The notes beneath the pieces were generated by a model, which did no database searches, was not told where the DNA came from, and worked only from the letters and a program-made list of their open reading frames with translations. A DNA stretch of 64,000 bases from Acanthopleura granulata. Lineage: Eukaryota; Mollusca; Polyplacophora; Chitonida; Chitonidae. The stretch covers positions 23,264,265 to 23,328,264 of the forward strand of contig JABBOT010000002.1 of NCBI GenBank assembly GCA_016165875.1. The letters run 5' to 3'. Position numbers and translations under genes: made by a program. Every line of letters starts with the position of its first letter. Within the stretch, counting starts at the first letter, position 1. Of the stretch, positions 1 through 11,400 are shown in pieces.

Positions 1-190
1 GTAAATACCATAACGACCAGTGCTGTAGGTATTACAACACTTTAGTAGTAGCGTTAAGTAAACATAAATACCATGGCGACCAGTTCTGTAGACATTACAT
101 CACTATAGTAGTAGCGTTAAGTGAACGTAACTACCATGGTGATCAGAGCTTGCAGGTATTACATCGCCATGGTAGTTATGTGCGCTTTAT
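1..190. repeat. 63-bp tandem repeat, about 2.7 units
   Basis: The phrase taa-taccat-gcgaccagt recurs at positions 2, 65 and 128, each 63 bp apart. The next part (gtagtagcgttaagt) is shared by units 1 and 2. The array may continue left of the window. Confidence 0.85.
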
Positions 191-345
191 GGAACGAGCC
201 GAAGATCAGTCCAGTGTTATATTTATCTTTAATCATAATATAAACGCACTTACGAAAAGCCAGAGTCGGTCCAATAACACGGAAGGTCTGAGAGAAGATT
301 GCGCTTTAAATATAGAATGCAATCGTGACGGAGTTCGGTGAGTAT

Positions 346-1540
346 TATGGGCATGCACATCGATGTAATTTCAATAAAATTATATAGGCAGTCCTTATTT
401 ACAAGTTCTGCAATAGTCAATTTAAAGCTCTTTGTGACTAATAATTGTCATTTTTGGAGTGAATATTTAATTTCATGAGCATCGCTACATACATGTAGTG
501 CACTGACTGAGGTCTCGTGGTGAAAATCTGCTTGTGACGCACCATGCACAGATATTGTGTTTGAGCTAACAAAGACGTATAAGTCGACAAAAGACAATGT
601 AATTGAGTCGATCAATGATCGTAGGCATACATATGTAACAAGGTTTGGCTGCAATAACAGGAAGCACCCCAAATCCAGAGCTACTCGTTAAGCCGTCTGA
701 TTAAAGGACAAAATGTCATGACAGAGAAAACGTCATGGATTTATTTCCACAGTTTGAATCAAAGCCAGAGAAAAACCACCAATAGACATGTGCCCCAGTG
801 AACCACGAACGTCTTGCCGTCCGTTCAGACACAGGCAATTGTACATATACACATATACATCGTAACCGCGTGCCTTCAGTCCTGCTATACACGATACATG
901 TATGACCAATCCCGCACATTGAGATATCTGTTACTGAAACATTTTCATCTGTCAAAAACAAAGTAGTAAATCAATGGGTATGAAATATAGCATACCCATA
1001 TACCAGAACTTACACAATACATTTTGTTCCACTACACATATATCACTACCATAGATTAACTGGTTAGTTATGTCACATTCGTTTGTTGCATGGGTTCGCT
1101 GTTTGGATCATTTGTAAGAATATTAATATTTATATAGGCCTATATCTCGATCGTGATCGTCTTGAAACTTCGGGCTGTGTCAACATTGCAAAAGAGAGAC
1201 GATTTTTTATTTCGTCGGTTAAAGTGCTCAAGGATTCGTATCGAAATAGACGAAGTAAAACTTTGCCAAGCAAGGTACAAAAGTGAGTCCTTGAAGGAAG
1301 AGCTAGTCGAACTTAAAAAGAGAGTGGCAGCATGCGAAGAGAAACGGAATGTTCGCGGACGGGTGGGGGAACTGTTCCGGGTTTTAGGAGATAACCGGAA
1401 TTCTCCAAAATATATACCTTTCATTTGTTTTTACACAATTTTTATGCCATGTATTAAAACAGTTTTCAAGAAGACTTTATTCAACAATGGATGCAGACCA
1501 GATGCACAAGAATGTAATTCTCATAATAATTCTTGTGGTC
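346..1540. other. Gene-poor stretch with one unassigned coiled-coil-like ORF
   Basis: No recognisable gene. A plus-strand ORF from 1153 (145 codons) contains SESLKEELVELKKRVAACEE, which would be coiled-coil-like, but no family is recognised and no splice context supports it. The rest is AT-rich. Confidence 0.4.
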
Positions 1541-1728
1541 TTTTTATTTATTTACTTGTTTATGTTAACGTCGTACTCAAGAATATTTGACTTATACGAC
1601 GGTGGACAGGATTATGGTGGGTGGAAACCAAGCAGGGCTTGGGGTAAACGTATGACCGTCCGCAGGTTGCTGACAGACCTTCCCACGTACGGAGAGAGAG
1701 GAAGCTCCAACGCGCTAACCCCCTCGGC
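1541..1728 (-). repeat. SINE copy A (tRNA-derived), minus strand
   Basis: Reverse complement of the family consensus: tttatttattta tail, gtactcaagaatattt, gacggtggacaggattatgg, and remains of the tRNA-like head (cgcgctaacc) near 1712. The copy is internally shortened at the head end. Confidence 0.85.
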
Positions 1729-1967
1729 TATCCATTATGAAAGAGTTATGGATATCGTGTGTGTCCTGAATTTCAGTACATGACAAGTAATGCCATCATC
1801 ACAAGAGTACATAATGCGAGAGTGTGGTCCACCTGATAGATAACACACAAATGCCGCTATTGGTAACCTTCCTAAAAATAAATATGACATTTATTCTATG
1901 ACACAAATTTACAGAATTGATGTAAAGACTTACAAGTGTTATGTTGTGAAGTACAAAGTCGATTATG

Positions 1968-2060
1968 AAGACAGGCATGACTGCTCGGCCGAGTGTCAGT
2001 AGGCCTATAATGTGACTGACTGAGTAGGGTGTCACGTCTGGTGTCTTCGGCATGATGCAT
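1968..2060 (+). repeat. Second SINE family, partial
   Basis: The segment ending gtgtcttcggcatgatg matches the reverse complement of sequence at 33965-34050, where the same body is joined to a tRNA-like head. Here only the body is visible. Confidence 0.6.
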
Positions 2061-2159
2061 GTTATGTAGCGGAAGCACTTTAGCAGCATGGACTGGCCCT
2101 GCAACAAGAAGACCCAGAACATATATACAATCTAAGGACGTACGGTATTCAAAGCGATT

Positions 2160-2312
2160 TTGCCGTTCATGGAAAGGTCTGCCAGCAACATGCGGATTGT
2201 CGTGGGTTTCCCCCGGGTTCTACCCGGTTTCCTCCCACCATAATGCTGGCCCCGGTCGTATAAGTGAACATCCTTGAGTTCGGCGTAAAACACCAATCAA
2301 ATAAATAAACAA
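2160..2312 (+). repeat. SINE copy A, 3' part
   Basis: Contains the 3' body of the family: ggtctgccagcaacatgcgg, cctcccaccataatgctggc, gtataagtgaa and the tail caaataaataaac. The tRNA-like head is missing. Confidence 0.88.
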
Positions 2313-2489
2313 AGCGATCTTGAGCTATAAATTGATTGGTCATGTAACTATACCGTGCACTCATAAACGTGACCGTCGTACATCTACATAACTGAAAAAT
2401 TCTTCAGCACGGCGTTATTAACACTAATCAATTAAACTTTGGGTAAATTCAGATGCATTTAGCCTACTGTGAGTTAGATATGGAAGATG

Positions 2490-2890
2490 GGTGCGGCCAC
2501 TTGGTTTCTCGAGCCGAGCCTTTTAAAAAACATGAGCAAGACGAAATTAGAAAATGTCACCCGAGATTAGCGCTACCCTCTAAAAATTGGTAAAAACTGC
2601 GCGATATTAGCGGTAATCTCGCACTGTTTTCATTAATCTCGGGTTCTCGAGTTCTCCAACCGCACGCTTTAAAAACCAAGCGGCCCACGAACTCGACCGA
2701 TGGGCCGCGGTTTTTACTCATCTCGCATTGTCGAGTTCTCGAGCCGCGCGTATTAAAAAAAAAACAAAACACGCAGCTCGAGAACTCGAGAACGCAAGAT
2801 TACAGCGCTAACCTGGCACGGTTTTGCCTAATCTCCCATTCTCGGGATCTCTGGCCGCATGGGTTTATAAACCGCGGCTCGAGCACAACA
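2490..2890. repeat. CpG-rich direct and inverted repeat cluster
   Basis: Units containing taatctcg-ttctcgagttctc-gccgc-tttaaaaacc occur near 2632, 2719 and 2826. An inverted unit is at 2768-2800 (cagctcgagaactcgagaac). GC content and CpG density are far above the surroundings. The inverted pair around 2730-2800 could form a hairpin. Confidence 0.75.
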
Positions 2891-3339
2891 GTGGCCACAT
2901 TCGTCTTCCATGGTAAGGCCTACATATGTTAAAAAAAATGAAACTTTTAATGGATTCCCATGCCGGGGCCGGTTAAAATGATGTGCTGGCGGTGACATGA
3001 AGCCGGTCAGAAAGTTGGTTAGGCGTTTATCCGGATTGCGACCTACCAAAAGGAGCTGGAGCAAATGCTTGCATGTACAGGTCTATGTGTTTCATGTATA
3101 TGAATGTCAAAAGATCGAGTCCATGTAAAGAGGGCTAATACATATAAGCCATGCCAAAATTAATATGGCATTCACATTTCCCTCAATGGCAAAACTTGAG
3201 AATAAGCCGTCATAGCCCTGAGCTATATACCTATTCTTTAAACTTAACAATTCGTCTCTCATGCATCTTTTCTCTTTAGTCTCTGTGGCAGCAGTCACGT
3301 ACACAAGCATTGCCCTTCAGAGGCAGAGCGCAGTGGAAG

Positions 3340-3490
3340 GGAGATAATCATCGAATACATTGCTTTGTTCTAGCCACTGTTGGAAGTTTGACAGATCGCT
3401 AGGTGGCGCTACGTGTTTCCGGCTGAGGGCTGCTTGTGTGTGAAGAAACGGGTACGCGTAGCTGACACAGAAAACCACTCCCTAAAAGGT
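3340..3490 (+). promoter_or_regulatory. Possible annexin promoter / 5' UTR exon
   Basis: A locally more GC-balanced stretch (aggtggcgctacgtgtttcc at 3401, then ggctgagggc) ends in a donor-like AAAAG|gtgaat at 3488. It lies about 1.8 kb upstream of the first coding exon, which has acceptor-like cag sequences just before its ATG. A noncoding first exon here is plausible but unproven. Confidence 0.3.
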
Positions 3491-4017
3491 GAATATTTCG
3501 TTTGACAGCTCAGTCTTGTGCTGTTGTGGGGCTTTAATTCCATAGACTGTGCTTAAATTGTCTTTAACACTATGTCTTAAGTGTGGGAAACGTTTGCAAA
3601 TGAATGTTTTTCTCCACTTTTCCTACTTAGTATTTTCACTGACTCGCCCACTTCGAGTCGAGCAAATGAAATATGTCGCAATGTCAGTCTGCATGAAAGG
3701 CCTGGGTTTTGACAGAGGGTGTTATCGTTTCATACTAAAGGGCATTGCATTAGTGCTGTTAATATTTACATGGAATAAAACACTTGTATGATTGTATGTA
3801 AGAATCAGATAGTACCTAGTACAAGAAGTACAAGACATCCTAACAGACGGAAGTAATCAGATTATACTGTTAGAGTCGCACTGATAGAGTCACACTGATG
3901 CATACAATTGTGATTTGATTTCGGACAATATATACTGTAGCACCTTTTGACTGACAAGGTATTATTTGCAGTTAACAGAAGTAGTTTGGTTGTTTTAAGA
4001 TACGGAAGTACGTGTAT

Positions 4018-4165
4018 GCCTGAATGTCTGCCAGCAACATCAGCAATCTGCAGATGATTGTGGATTTCCCACTGGTTTTCTCCTGCCATAATGCTGGCTG
4101 CTGTTGTATAAGTGAAGTATTCTTGAGTACAGTCAATCAAATAGATAAATAAATAAGATACAGGA
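4018..4165 (+). repeat. SINE copy A, diverged 3' part
   Basis: Body sequences gtctgccagcaacatcagc, ccataatgctggc, gtataagtgaagtattcttgag and the tail aaatagataaataaataag identify an old 5'-truncated copy. Confidence 0.8.
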
Positions 4166-5312
4166 CCGCAGATCTCGCTTGTTACTTGCGAATAGACAGA
4201 CAGCTAGAGAGCAAATTCTACAGACTTTGGGCGGATCCAGTTCAGTCAAAAGAAGTTTCGTGTGGCATTTTGTTGAGTTTTAGTTTTATAGGCCAATGTC
4301 TGGCATGGAGCTGAAATGTCAGCAGTATATGGATGCTGTGGCGAATAACTATACCTTAAAAGACATTGTGTTTTTTGAAAGCAATTTTGAATGATCGGCG
4401 ATTACTTTCTTCCTGTATTGTTGAGCCAATTCCATGTCCAAAGTAACCTGCCATATTTCATTATGTTTTGCTCTGTACAACATGTAGCTCTTCATCTGTC
4501 AGCACATATATAAAAAAGGAGAGTTGCAGATCTGTATCTAAGTCGTTTTTCATATATGCTGCCTTACCAACTGCAAAGTGCAATATGCTACGATGGAAGA
4601 CACCATTCAAATTAACAAGGAATTCTGACATTCATATATAAGCAAGTAAACTAGAAATGGTGATATTATTTAGCAGTTTGTGGTATCTGTGAAGTTTTGA
4701 ATGCAATAGTGCATGCTTGTGTTTCAAAAAAAGAACAAATGGTAGATGGTTTTTTGTACATGTGTGTTGCAAGTCTATATGGTATAATTAATATTATTGT
4801 ATACTTTGTGTCTACAACTTGGATACTGATGGACCATATCAACTGAGGTTGTAACAGCACACAATTTAAGTCATATCAAACATGGCAAAGGCAATATTAG
4901 TGAATGCGTAGGAGTAGTATGTGTTTGCTGGTTAATAATATAAGCCCCTTCACTGTATAACAGTTTAATCAGTGCACATCATCCTTAATTGCTTCATTAG
5001 AAATAACCCACTAATGCTTAATAGTCAATGACAATATACCCCATTTCACTTGGTTCTGTCAAAAGTCTGTTAGGAGATTTCTGGTTATATTTAATATCAC
5101 AATGAACTACAGTAGTTTCTTAATTTGGGATGAATGTAATGTAGATTAGCTTTTAATGAAAAAAATGCACTATTTAATTATGGGTTTATCATGTTAAGGA
5201 AAGGACATAATACACTTACATGTATAAGCTTAGCCAAAAAAATACATCCTCATGAATCTCATGTAGTTTAATCTATTAGAGAGGAAATGTTGTTTGTTGA
5301 CAGTACAGAAGG

Positions 5313-5474
5313 ATGTATCCAAGCCACGTTAAGGTGAAGCACCACAAACACAAATCCCACAAACATGGGCACAAACACAGCAGCAGTAGCAGCAGTAGCT
5401 CAAGCTCCAGCTCTGATGAGGAGACCAGGCACATGAGCAAAGAACAGAAGAAGGCCTATAAGAAGATGAAGAAG
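5313..5474 (+). CDS. ANXA7: Annexin exon 1: His/Lys head and 12-serine run
   Basis: Residues 1-54, ending in phase 0 at donor AAG|gtacat. The first 22 residues contain 8 histidines interleaved with lysines. Twelve consecutive serines (23-34) are followed by DEE, and residues 41-54 are Lys-rich. The serine run beside acidic residues could be a casein-kinase-2-type phosphorylation target, and the His cluster could bind metal; both are inferences. Vertebrate ANXA7 and ANXA11 begin directly with the GYP region, so this head is unlike them. Confidence 0.85.
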
Positions 5475-8400
5475 GTACATAACACCTATAAGTACACCTT
5501 TACGCACTTAATTGCCTTCATTGTAAAATAATTAGGATTTAAATTTACACACTCACGTACAAATATTACACTTCAGTTGTCAGACTGTAATGGGCTTTGT
5601 TCTTCTTTAAGTGTTACAACAAACATATGCATATATTCATTTAGAAACAAAAGTCACGTGCATTTTGATCATGATATGCATGTACGGTACATGTACATGT
5701 CTATGTGTATGCATATAATATGTATAAAAATATACATAACTATATAAGAGATGAGATTTACCTCACATTGATTCAGCACTGGCATATGGAAAGAAATGTT
5801 ATCATATGGAATTATGCTGCTAGCTGTCATGATCATTTGGGTGCATTTTTGCTTTTGTATTCTTCGTGCTCCTTAGTTTCTGTGTATATGTACATTGATC
5901 ATGTACACACAGTATGTTGTCAGTCCTCTGCAAATACCATTGTACATGTAAGACTTCTGGAGCATGCACCTGTGGTGTTGTTGTATCATCATGTACAGAT
6001 GCGTGGGTAAAGTCATCCTCTCACATAGGCCTTGTAGGCGTTACATGTAACACCATTGTATTGTCAGCTTAAACGTTAGAACAGGCTGTCACGTAGCTGC
6101 TTGGTTAGCCTGTAGATGTAGCATGGAGACACAGGCATGTGGGGTCTGGTCTCTGCCATCTGGCTCACCTGCACATTAACCTAGCTTGCAAATCAAGTAT
6201 TAATCTACTGCTGACTTCCTTGTATATGACTGACACATAGAGGAGCTTGCTGTGTACACGCTTACAAGCTTAATTATATTTATATATATGCAGAATATTT
6301 GTTGTTCGTCTAATGTTGCCATGGCAGCAATCTAGTGTCTCTTTCATCCTGCAGTGACGTGATGGCATTTTGATAAATTGCCAATCATAATTACATATAC
6401 ATTTATACCAGCCCTGTGGAACTTCTAGCATCGGATTTAATGATCAAATGTTGACCTTCACATGAAAATAAATTTAAGATTGATGCTGATTGAAATTCAC
6501 ATGAGGACTTTTGCTACCTTGGCATGTCCACTAGCCCCAATCAGTGAGGTTATGTGTTTTAATCCAACTCCAGTTAAATTTGTTATTGTTTTTTAGAACC
6601 AGCAGAACAGGTTCTGTCAGGTAGTCAATGAGCTGAGTGAGCAATGGATAGCTTGTATGAGTAAAATATTATTGAGTGAAAAAAATTATGTATGTAATAG
6701 TAAAGTTGTTTGAGTTGATGATTAATTGTGATGTACATGTTTCAGCACAAGATGCACGGAGCAGGAGGACATGGCATGCATGGATATCCGGTAAGAACCT
6801 GTTCAATACTTACACATGTTCATGGGCTGTTTAACCAGAGATGTACATGTGGACTCAATGTACATTGCACTAATTGTGTACTTCTTCGGTATTGTGGGGT
6901 GGGTCATGCCTGGTGTTAAGATGATGATGAGTCTCAATCTCTGGGTGTCACAAGGTTTGTCGATTCAGACCCAGCGACAGGTAGTCCCTGAGCTTGCCTC
7001 GCCTCTGCTTCTCCTGGAGACAATATAGCATCACAACAAGGGTATCTATCAGTAATCAACATTCTTACATGAAGTTTGCAGGATGTTATTTTCATGCAGT
7101 CTTCTCCTGACCGTCCCATATAAGTTCAATATTCTGTAGTATGGCCTCAAACCCCAATATCAGTAACAGTAACATTTCTGTGCACATCCATGTACAGTGC
7201 ATAATGCATATAATTACCTGGTTGTGATAAAGTCGTGACCTGCACAATACGTGTACATGTGTTTAGCCAAAGCATAAGCCTCAGCTTGTAATGTGAGAAG
7301 ACCAGTAAGCAACTTTACTACTTTCCTGGCTTGCACTTAACAAACACCTTAGGGGGCTATATAGGCAAGGCAAAGCTGGTCTGTGACATGTACTGTGGTT
7401 GGATGGGCATGACTTTTTATGTCTTCCACATGGTGTTCCAATGAGATAACATAGTAAATATGCCAGCAAAGTAAATGTTTGTATTGTGTTTGCAGTTTTT
7501 AAGTATGGTGTTAATCATTAATCAAATAATTTCATATATATATATTGTCTGTTTTGTTTCAGGGTGGACATGCTGGCTACCCAGGACAGTACCCTCAGCA
7601 GCACGCAGCTTACCCTGGAGGCACTGTGCCGCCGCCAGCTGGGTATGGTATGCCTCAGGGTCCCCCTCCTGCCGGGTTTACAGGGCAGCCAGGTTACCCT
7701 GCCCCAGGAGGCTACCCAGCTCAACCCGCAGGCTATCCCGCACCCGGTTACCCAGGAGGTAAGGCGTTAGCTTTTAGTGGAGTTGTAACGTCTAAAATTC
7801 TCATCACGTCTGAAGATGTACATGGAACATGTGGAATGGTGGAAAGACAAACTGAGCCATTATCGTGATACTCCATGTTTGTAGAACCTCGATTCTGAAG
7901 CCTCATCCAAAGCTTGTGATTACAGGGATTCATAGACGTCAAAAATGTGAACTACCCTAACAGAAATATTGAGTTTTTTCAAGATCATTTCCTTTTTTTT
8001 GTTCAGTTTTTTTCAGATCTGATGGTCCTGTGATATAGCCATACTGAGTTTTAAATTTTTACCCTATATAGAATTAATAAGACGCAAAGAAAATCCATGC
8101 AAAATGAAACCAATACATGCATGAGCGCCAAAACTCCAAAAAATTAACTGCAGGCCTCGACATCAGGATGTACCAGGGGATCAACTAATCGTTCGCCTGG
8201 ATTTTCGGCCTGTAGATCGAAATTTGGATCAGCTATACAGGGTCATGATGATCGATCGATCCCCTACTTAGATCACATGAAATTTACGTAGTTATCACTG
8301 TCTTCTGTTATGCGTGCTACGCAAAGACTCCTCTGTAACCTGCTAGATGCCACCCTCTAGAAAGGTGTTTGGGAACCCCAAACCAGCACTCAGAAATTGG

Positions 8401-11400
8401 CGCGAACAATAGTTCAGTTCGCACAGAGGTTATGCAAAGTCAAAAGTTGTCAAACGATTTCCCGTTAACGCAAAGTGGCATAGAAAAAAAATTTAAGTGA
8501 AAGATAAAGTGATACTTTATCACGTCTGCACCAGTTGAGTGAGCTAATAAAACTTTGTTTGGTTGAGAAAATTGAAACCACGGGTTATCGTTATATGTCT
8601 GCGGACAGATGGATGTGAGATTGTTAAATGTTGAGGTATGGTTGTTTTCATTTTTTGCCAACGATCAAACTGAATCACCTGAGTATTGACTTGTTCCCTC
8701 CTTTTGATAAAATTGAGAAGAGCTATTAACAGGGAGGTACATGTGAGAAAAACAACACAACCCCAGTCATTTGTCACTGTCCATTGCGTTGACAGTATGT
8801 ACGTAGTTAAAACAGCAAAGCCGCAGAGAAAACAGGAGGGAATGAGGTTCGCCGCTTCTCTCGCGCGGTTTTCCTGATTGAGGTGGTTGAGTTGATAACA
8901 ACGATATCAAAAGGAACGGTGAAAAGTAAAACATTTTGTAAATAGTGGATTAGGGACAATTTTTCCATCGGCCTGAATGACGATGGTGACATTGCTTGCA
9001 TGAGATGTAAAATAAGAAATGAAACGAGTAATGAAAACCGGGTATTTACCCGGTGCAAAACTACATCGATGACGTGTCTTATGTCAACAAAGCGAACGCC
9101 GAGCGGCACGTTATGCCGGGCGGTCTTCACGAATGGACGAAAACCCACCCTCTATTCAATGGCAAATCAAGCTCATGGAGTAAACCAACACCCAGCACGT
9201 CCAGTACCTCGGAGACGTCTGAATTCAGATTCCAGCCCAGGATTGACATTGCCATGGGAAAAGGTACAACAATCACCTTTCTCGTACATATAGTGTAAAA
9301 CTTTTAGTCAGCCACGAGAGTTCTGACCTGTTAATTATTAGCAAGCAGTTAGTGTATTGCAGTATTTTTAGTTATTTTTTTTTTAGTAATATACACCTGT
9401 ATATAAGCTCCCACGGACGCCGATAAATAGATCTTGTAGATTAATTGTCCCTGTTTTCTTTACTGCTCCATGGAGTGTGCTGATTTTGACTCGGATATTA
9501 TGTGCATGTGCAGTGAAGAGCTTTCAACAAAAAACATATGATCATCAGTTAATATTAATAACTTACAGTATGAGCCTGCCATGAGATTTTTTATAACACT
9601 TATTTCTATTACAGTCTTTTTTCTCTATTGTTACAGAGCTGCTTATGTCAGTCATTTCAAAACAGCCCAACATGTTGTAAAGGAGAAAAAAAACGTACTC
9701 CAAATATCCCAGCTTGATAGACCTACAGTGCAAAAATGGCTGTTTATCAGGCGAGAACAGTGATATGAGCTGCCAAGAAATGATATCATTTTTAGCCAAG
9801 GTCATGTGGTGTGACATTGAGAGAATGTTAACCTGTGCCAACTTTTTCTGTGGGGAGCAAGATGGATCTCAGGCTCGTAAAACCGGATTCATCAAAGAGC
9901 TTGTGTACACCAAAGTCGTAATAAATGGGTTCGCAGTAGAATTTCTACTGAAGTGCCAGCATATGAATAACTATGGGGACGATGCAAATTCCTTCAAACA
10001 AACATTTGGCAATATGTTTCCAAAATCATTCAACATGAACCCCACAAAATTACAAAACTGCATGATTTGCGTTTCTGCAGATGAAGCATCTGTAAATATG
10101 GGAACGTACGAGGGGAGTGCACAGAAATGAAACATGACAGGGAATGGCTTTTCGCCATACACTGCACAAATCACAGGCTTGAACTGGCAATTGCTGATGT
10201 GTTCCAAACCAACAAAATCTTCACACGGGTGGATCAAATGCTGATGTCTACTGCATGTTCAAAACCTGTGGGAAGGCAAAGTGTCTCATACTGCAAATTG
10301 TGCTTAACCTCTGGGTCACTTTTTTGAAAGCTTCAGTTTCAGAACCACAGTTATTGAGAAGTCGAAGTGCAAATCATCAACTTCTTGGCCCGAAAAAATT
10401 ATCGAATGAGGTGCGAAAGCAGGTGGATCCAGGGAGACAATTGACAGGCTGCGTGGATATCTTAGAGTGGAAATGATTCCAGTGTCTTGCTACCTTGCAC
10501 CTTTACCGACAAGTTTTATGGGAAAAAGCACACCTGAGTTGCGTTCTACAACACCCAGCAGTCCTGTTTATGGACATTGTGACTGCAGTGGATGAGTGTA
10601 AAGCAAGACTTGCAACACTGTCGTCCGAAGAAAGCATTTTGAAGTTGAGGAAACTTTACCAGACACGGTTAAGATGACAACCAAAGGCACAAGCCTTCCT
10701 GAATGGCGGCAGTGCAGAGAGAAACATCAGTTAAGTGTCAAACAGAAGAAAAAAGCAGAAAAATGTATCTCTGTCGATACAGACAGTATTGAAATAAATC
10801 ATGTGAGACACGCAGCTGCTTATTCCTAAAATAAGTGAATGCATCGACCAGAGGTTCCCAGAAATTGTAGAACGCGATGATCTGTACAAAGCTTTGTCCC
10901 TGGTAGATGGAACTACCATGATAGCAATTTTTTGCCTTGAATTGAAAGCATCAACACACTTTCCAATGTATGTGCTAACTCCGCTAGCTTATCACAAGTT
11001 TTCTCAAGACAAGGCCATCTCCGAGTTCAGGGAACTGAAGAGGCTTGTGGGTGAAAAGTACCGACATTTCAAGAACAAAACTGGTGTGTGGGAACAAATT
11101 TTTCCGAACTACATAAGTACTTCAATGTGTTGCTCCTCACAGAACTCTATCTAGTGATAACATGGTCGTCGGATACCGTGGAGCTTGGGCTTAGCACCAT
11201 CGCACGTCTACTCACCCTCAGCCTTAGCAAATCCAGCCTGGATGACCTCTTATTGTTGTGTGTAAACCTGAAGACCTTCAGAAAACTGGACCATCAGTAT
11301 GAGGAGAAATGTGTGAACCAGGCAGTGGATCTCTGCCTACAGACGCCTCACTGTCACACCACGAAGAAATTGAAAAGGCTGAAAGTCGACGCTGAATTCA

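Larger units (their letters stand above)
2900..5312. other. Upstream region of the annexin gene
   Basis: No coding exon recognised. It holds a candidate 5' exon near 3490 and a SINE fragment at 4018. Confidence 0.4.

Noticed and set aside
1153..1590. 145-codon ORF with coiled-coil-like stretch as a gene
   Set aside because: No family recognised, no splice or promoter context, and it runs into SINE DNA at its end.
7475..7770. Overlapping ORFs in other frames at annexin exon 3 (both strands)
   Set aside because: Repeated GYP codons keep the other frames open; the exon frame alone matches the family and splice phases.
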